From assembly GCF_020404845.1 (NCBI RefSeq), contig NZ_JAIOJZ010000059.1, positions 1-43,300 of the forward strand: 43,300 bases of DNA. Reading direction: 5' to 3'. A program made the translations under genes and the position numbers. The notes under the pieces were generated by a model that worked only from the letters and a program-made list of their open reading frames with translations, had not been told where the DNA came from and ran no database searches. Of this stretch, positions 39,787 to 43,300 are shown piece by piece. This DNA is from Streptomyces hyderabadensis (GTDB taxonomy: Bacteria > Actinomycetota > Actinomycetes > Streptomycetales > Streptomycetaceae). Each line of letters begins with the position of its first letter. The first letter of the stretch is position 1.

Positions 39787-40689
39787 ATGGCGTACACCGA
39801 CCAGACCGACCACACCATGCGACGCGTCCTGCGCCGCGAGATCGCCGGCACCATCGGACTGCTCACCGACGAGCACGACTTCCGCGCCATGCGGCGCTAC
39901 CGCAGCTTCACCTTCCACGACCACACCGCCTACCTCCACCAGGTCGAAGCCCTCCTCAGGGCACGCGCGGCACAGGGCACGCACACCACGGTCGCGCTCT
40001 TCGACCCGCAGGAGTACGCCGACTACTGCACGGCCGCGGGCCTCGACGCCGACGCTCCCGCCAGCCGCGCCCGCTTCACCGCCGAACTCGCCGCCCACGG
40101 CCCCACCGTGCCCTACGAGGGCCAACCCCTCGCCGACCTGCTCCCGACCCTGGTCGACGAAGCCGTCCGCCAGGCCACCTGGGAGTACACGTCCACCCTG
40201 CTCGCCCGCCTCGGCGACTGCGCCACCTGCGGCGAGGACCTCGGCCGGGCCGCCTTCACCCGCGCCACCCGCCTCCTGCGCCGCGTCCTCGAAACGGCAC
40301 CACCGGGCAGCCGGCACCTGGTCTGCAGCGTCGCGGGCCATCCCGAGGAGACCCTGTCCTCCGTCCTCCTCGTCGACACGGAGAGCGACGGCACCCAGCG
40401 CATCGACGAGGCCGAGGCCCTGGAGTTCACCAGCGTCCTCGCCCTCGGCCTGGCCACCCACAGCCCCGGCGGACTCGTCATGCGGATCAGCAGCCCCAGC
40501 GGCCCCGACCGCATCCACGGCTGGCGCCTGCGGGGATACGGCCTCGAACCCCTCACCGCCGCCGAGGTCTTCGACGCCTACTGCACCGACGTCGAGTCCG
40601 GCGACCTGATCTCCCCGGAATCCAACGTCGACTACTGCGCACCGCCCGACCTCGGAGACGACCGCATGCCACCGGGACACCACCACTGA
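39787..40689 (+). CDS. Conserved protein of unknown function with damage-type promoter
   Basis: A 300-residue soluble protein at ATG 39787, with AGGGGGAA 2 bases upstream. I do not recognise a family. Visible features are a His-rich stretch FTFHDHTAYLHQVEALL (about 39-55), TTVALFDPQEYADYC near 70-85, a C-x2-C motif CATCGEDLG (about 147-155) in a helical region, an acidic C-terminal half (EEAEALEF-type segments) and a tail of three His. No membrane segment, signal peptide or known nuclease motif is seen. The upstream promoter predicts induction by DNA damage. It is followed by a weak bidirectional hairpin and the convergent ptsI. Confidence 0.8.
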   Translation: MAYTDQTDHTMRRVLRREIAGTIGLLTDEHDFRAMRRYRSFTFHDHTAYLHQVEALLRARAAQGTHTTVALFDPQEYADYCTAAGLDADAPASRARFTAELAAHGPTVPYEGQPLADLLPTLVDEAVRQATWEYTSTLLARLGDCATCGEDLGRAAFTRATRLLRRVLETAPPGSRHLVCSVAGHPEETLSSVLLVDTESDGTQRIDEAEALEFTSVLALGLATHSPGGLVMRISSPSGPDRIHGWRLRGYGLEPLTAAEVFDAYCTDVESGDLISPESNVDYCAPPDLGDDRMPPGHHH

Positions 40690-40695
40690 ACGCGG

Positions 40696-40729
40696 GCGGG
40701 GCGCCCCACCCGAAGGCGGAACGCCCCGC
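40696..40729. terminator. Hairpin between convergent genes before ptsI end
   Basis: GCGGGGCG (40696-40703) pairs with CGCCCCGC (40722-40729) across an 18-base loop, 6 bases after the upstream stop codon. It may serve both strands. Confidence 0.45.
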
Positions 40730-40773
40730 ACCACATCGACAACGGCAGCGACGACCACGGCCGCCCCCGGCTC

Positions 40774-42444
40774 CTACTCGCCGGACAGCACCGCCTGCGC
40801 GGCGTTCCGCGCCTCCTCGGCGCTGTCCGCCGCCCGGGCCGCAGCCGCGGCCCGCTCGCACTGCGCCAGCGTGAACTTCGCCAACGTCGCCCGCACATAC
40901 GGCAGCGACGCCGCACCCATGGACAGGGAGGTGACACCGAGACCGGTCAGCACACACGCCAGCAGCGGATCCGACGCGGCCTCACCGCAGACACCGCAGC
41001 TCTTGCCCTCGGCCTTCGCCGCCTCGGCCGACAGCGCGACCAGATCGAGCAGCGCCGGCTGCCACGGGTCCTGCAACCGGGACACCGCGCCCACCTGACG
41101 GTCGGCGGCGAAGGTGTACTGCGCGAGGTCGTTCGTCCCCAGCGACAGGAACTCGACCTCCTGCAGCACCGAACGGGCCCGCAGCGCGGCCGACGGGATC
41201 TCCACCATCGCGCCGAACTTCGCCCGCAGCCCGGCCTCCCGGCATGCGTCGGCGAACGCCTTGGCATCGGCCCGGTCCGCCACCATCGGCGCCATGACCT
41301 CGAGGTAGACCGGCAGGCCCTCCGCCGCCTTCGCCAGCGCCGTCAGCTGCGTACGCAGCACGTCCGGGTGATCGAGCAGCGTCCGCAGGCCCCGCACACC
41401 GAGCGCGGGGTTCGGCTCGTCACCGGGGGTCAGGAAGTCCAGCGGCTTGTCGGCGCCCGCGTCCAGCACCCGGACCACGACCCGGCCCTCCGGGAACGCC
41501 TCAAGCACCTGACGGTAGGCGGTGACCTGCTTCTCCTCCGACGGCGCGTTCTGGCTGTCGTCGAGGAACAGGAACTCGGTCCGGAACAGGCCGACGCCCT
41601 CCGCGCCCGCCTCGACCGCCGCGGGCACGTCGGCGGGACCACCGATGTTCGCCAGCAGCGGCACCTTGTGACCGTCCGAGGTCGCGCCCGGCCCCGTCGC
41701 GGCGGCCAGCGCGGCCTTGCGTTCGGCGGCCTCGGCCGTCAGCCGCGCCTTCTTCTCCTCACCGGGATTCACGAAGATCTCACCGGTGCTCCCGTCCACG
41801 GCGACGACGGTGCCCTCGGGAATCTCGCCCGCGCCCGGCAGGGCCACCACGGCAGGCACGCCGAGCGCCCGCGCGAGAATCGCGCTGTGGCTGGTCGGCC
41901 CGCCCTCCTCGGTGACGAAGCCCAGGACGAGCGTCGGGTCGAGCAGCGCGGTGTCGGCAGGCGCCAGATCCCGCGCGATGAGGACGTACGGCTCGTCGCT
42001 GTCCGGAACGCCCGGCATCGGCACCCCCAGCAGCCTGGCGACGATACGATTCCGCACGTCGTCGAGGTCGGCCACGCGACCGGCCAGGTACTCCCCGGCA
42101 CCGGCCAGCAGGGCGCGGTAGGCGGCGAAGGCGTCGTACACGGCACGCTCGGCAGTGCTGCCGACCGTGATCCGCCGCTCGACGTCGGCCAGCAGCTCGG
42201 GGTCCTGGGCCATCATGGCCTGCGCCTCGAGCACGGCCTGGGCCTCGCCCCCGGCCAGATTGCCGCGCGCCATCAGATCGGCAGCCACAGCCTCCACGGC
42301 CTTGCGGGCGCGCCCCTGCTCGCGCTCCGCGTCCTCGGCCGGAATCTGCTTCGCCGGCGGCTCCAGGACCGCCGTCCCCATGTGCCGAACCTCGCCGATC
42401 GCCACACCGTGGCTCACGCCGACGCCTCGCAGCGTTGTCTCCAT
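40774..42444 (-). CDS. ptsI: PTS enzyme I (phosphoenolpyruvate-protein phosphotransferase)
   Basis: A 556-residue enzyme I of normal length. The phosphorylated His is H186 in EEGGPTSHSAILARALG. The PEP-binding barrel carries GVGLFRTEFLFLDD (about 287-300), LRTQLTALAKAAEG, MVEIPSAAL, LGTNDLAQYTFAADR and the C-terminal Cys of SCGVCGEAASDP. It transfers phosphate from PEP to HPr in the cytoplasm. It is transcribed after crr (86 bp gap) in the DasR-controlled crr-ptsI operon; HPr is not in this window. ATG 42444 has GGTGAG just upstream, and a GC hairpin lies 18 bases before the start. Confidence 0.97.
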   Translation of the reverse strand: METTLRGVGVSHGVAIGEVRHMGTAVLEPPAKQIPAEDAEREQGRARKAVEAVAADLMARGNLAGGEAQAVLEAQAMMAQDPELLADVERRITVGSTAERAVYDAFAAYRALLAGAGEYLAGRVADLDDVRNRIVARLLGVPMPGVPDSDEPYVLIARDLAPADTALLDPTLVLGFVTEEGGPTSHSAILARALGVPAVVALPGAGEIPEGTVVAVDGSTGEIFVNPGEEKKARLTAEAAERKAALAAATGPGATSDGHKVPLLANIGGPADVPAAVEAGAEGVGLFRTEFLFLDDSQNAPSEEKQVTAYRQVLEAFPEGRVVVRVLDAGADKPLDFLTPGDEPNPALGVRGLRTLLDHPDVLRTQLTALAKAAEGLPVYLEVMAPMVADRADAKAFADACREAGLRAKFGAMVEIPSAALRARSVLQEVEFLSLGTNDLAQYTFAADRQVGAVSRLQDPWQPALLDLVALSAEAAKAEGKSCGVCGEAASDPLLACVLTGLGVTSLSMGAASLPYVRATLAKFTLAQCERAAAAARAADSAEEARNAAQAVLSGE

Positions 42445-42462
42445 CTCACCCGTCCCGATAGT

Positions 42463-42479
42463 GCGGCGGGTCCCGCCGC
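42463..42479 (-). promoter_or_regulatory. GC-rich hairpin in the crr-ptsI gap
   Basis: GCGGCGGG, one base, CCCGCCGC is a perfect palindrome 18 bases upstream of ptsI. In RNA it could fold with a 3-base loop near the RBS and may tune ptsI translation or mRNA processing. It lacks a U-tract. Confidence 0.35.
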
Positions 42480-42530
42480 CGCGGTGGTTGTCCTACCAGC
42501 CGTCGAAGCCGTCGTGTCACGGCATCGGCG

Positions 42531-42980
42531 TCACTTCCAGAGGAAGAGACTCTCGCCGGCCTTCACGTCGCCGTCCTCACGGAGTTCGGTGAGCGCCTCG
42601 GCCGTGGCCTCCAGGGCCACGATCGGGCAGATCGGCGACTTGCCCGCGGCCTCGACCGCGGCCGGGTCCCAGCGCACCACGCCCTGACCGCGCTCGACGG
42701 TGTCGCCCTTGTTCACGAGCAGCTCGAAGCCCTCGCCGTTGAGCTGCACGGTGTCGATGCCGAGATGGGTCAGTACACCGTGCCCGCTCGCGTCGACGAC
42801 GACGAAGGCGTGCGGGTGCAGGGAAACGATGACGCCGTCGACCGGAGCGACCGCCTCGGAAGCCTCCCGCACGGGGTCGATGGCGGTGCCCGGGCCGACC
42901 ATGGCCCCGGAGAAGACGGGATCGGGCACAGCGGCCAGGCCGATGGCGCGTCCTGCGAGCGGGGACGAGACGGTGGTCAT
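42531..42980 (-). CDS. crr: PTS EIIA(Crr) of the glucose family
   Basis: A 149-residue stand-alone EIIA-Glc-type domain. The active His pair is H57 (LHPHAFVV) and H72 (LTHLGIDTVQLNGEGF), 15 residues apart as in E. coli Crr; H72 is the phosphorylated one. Other signatures are VFSGAMVGPGTAIDP and VAPVDGVIVSLH. It accepts phosphate from HPr and passes it to EIIB domains; in Streptomyces it is needed for N-acetylglucosamine uptake. ATG 42980 has GGGAGG 6 bases upstream; upstream in-frame codons to 43040 are outside the conserved protein. It is the first gene of the operon, with a DasR site about 114 bp upstream. Confidence 0.96.
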   Translation of the reverse strand: MTTVSSPLAGRAIGLAAVPDPVFSGAMVGPGTAIDPVREASEAVAPVDGVIVSLHPHAFVVVDASGHGVLTHLGIDTVQLNGEGFELLVNKGDTVERGQGVVRWDPAAVEAAGKSPICPIVALEATAEALTELREDGDVKAGESLFLWK

Positions 42981-43093
42981 GGGAAGCCTCCCAGGGCGGA
43001 GATCTGTACGGGCCGTCACTGCCTGTCCCGGACGGCACACTGAGCAGCAGGGTATGTCATAGGAAGTACCGGTTCCGCATGAGTGTTCCGATT

Positions 43094-43109
43094 AGAGGTC
43101 TAGACCACA
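43094..43109. promoter_or_regulatory. DasR operator (dre) for crr-ptsI
   Basis: AGAGGTCTAGACCACA matches the dre consensus AGTGGTCTAGACCACT at 14 of 16 positions, with the central GGTCTAGACC perfect. DasR represses PTS and N-acetylglucosamine genes and is released by glucosamine-6-phosphate. The site lies in the 320 bp gap upstream of crr. Confidence 0.9.
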
Positions 43110-43121
43110 CTCCTCACGGAT

Positions 43122-43151
43122 TTGCACCCGTTCTGCGGCTCCGTGTACAGT
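43122..43151 (+). promoter_or_regulatory. Outward promoter at the right edge
   Basis: TTGCAC (43122-43127), 18 bases, TACAGT (43146-43151) on the plus strand, divergent from crr and only 13 bases from the dre. It should drive a transcript leaving the window, which may therefore also be under DasR influence. Confidence 0.55.
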
Positions 43152-43176
43152 CGTTAGTCCTGCCTGAGGTTGAGCG

Positions 43177-43287
43177 ATGCACAGCAAGGCGTCCTCGCCC
43201 CGGCAGTACCCAACTCATCAGATCCTATCGCTGGATCACCTTCTGCATGCCCGCGGGACGGTGGTCAAGAGCACCGGGAAAGCCTGA
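43177..43287 (+). CDS. Possible 36-residue ORF/leader after the outward promoter
   Basis: ATG 43177 follows GAGG (9-base spacing) and opens a 36-codon frame (MHSKASSPRQYPTHQ...) ending at TGA 43285-43287. It contains a rare CTA Leu codon and unusual codon use for Streptomyces, so it may instead be untranslated leader of a gene beyond the window. Confidence 0.25.
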   Translation: MHSKASSPRQYPTHQILSLDHLLHARGTVVKSTGKA

Positions 43288-43300
43288 TAGTGTTGGAAAC

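Noticed and set aside
1..43300. tRNA, rRNA, CRISPR, insertion sequence or prophage
   Set aside because: No cloverleaf, spacer array, transposase, integrase or att-type flanking repeats were seen on reading both strands.

Overview
The window is chromosomal DNA of a Streptomyces. GC content is very high, starts are often GTG, translational coupling by ATGA/GTGA overlaps is frequent, and several gene sets are streptomycete hallmarks (smeA-sffA, a cvnABCD conservon, DasR-controlled crr-ptsI). The order smeA ... crr-ptsI is what I expect from the S. coelicolor core chromosome; this is from memory and was not compared. I see no prophage, insertion sequence, CRISPR array, rRNA or tRNA.

Layout. 1-1942 (minus): the sporulation pair smeA and sffA, with sffA running off the left edge. 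2144-6780 (plus): an ankyrin protein, a possible leader peptide, a HEAT-repeat-like protein and two overlapping GT4 glycosyltransferases. 6795-7124: a degenerate ~130-143 bp tandem repeat in a convergent gap. 7315-11779 (minus): a five-gene operon of MFS carrier, DUF1445/D-glutamate-cyclase-like protein and PxpA-PxpB-PxpC (5-oxoprolinase). It is divergent from a FadR-type GntR regulator whose likely operator is a perfect 19 bp palindrome inside the operon promoter.

12786-26393 (plus) is the most unusual block. It holds a 508 aa kleisin/MukF-like protein, a 293 aa MukE-like protein and a 1557 aa SMC/MukB-like coiled-coil ATPase, then a 328 aa protein of unknown fold, an Hsp90-family ATPase and a 1070 aa TPR-like protein coupled to it. 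There is no Toprim (JetD) subunit, so this is not a classical Wadjet. Two genes of the block have promoters resembling the DNA-damage (RecA-NDp/PafBC) motif TTGTCRGTG-N8-TAnnnT. A third, perfect copy precedes the unknown gene at 39787.

26450-31693: a small membrane protein (minus), then a complete conservon: CvnA sensor kinase, CvnB roadblock protein, CvnC DUF742 and CvnD GTPase. 31926-34525: a degenerate EAL-GGDEF protein (minus) divergent from a secreted VanX-type D-Ala-D-Ala dipeptidase, with PHO-box-like direct repeats between them. 34573-39665: a Nudix hydrolase, a GH31-family protein whose catalytic pocket looks destroyed, and acetoacetyl-CoA synthetase; another PHO-box-like repeat lies between the last two. 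39787-43300: a conserved protein of unknown function under the damage-type promoter, ptsI and crr of the PTS with a DasR dre site, and an outward promoter at the right edge.

Motifs and family assignments come from reading the sequence. No database search or alignment was run.
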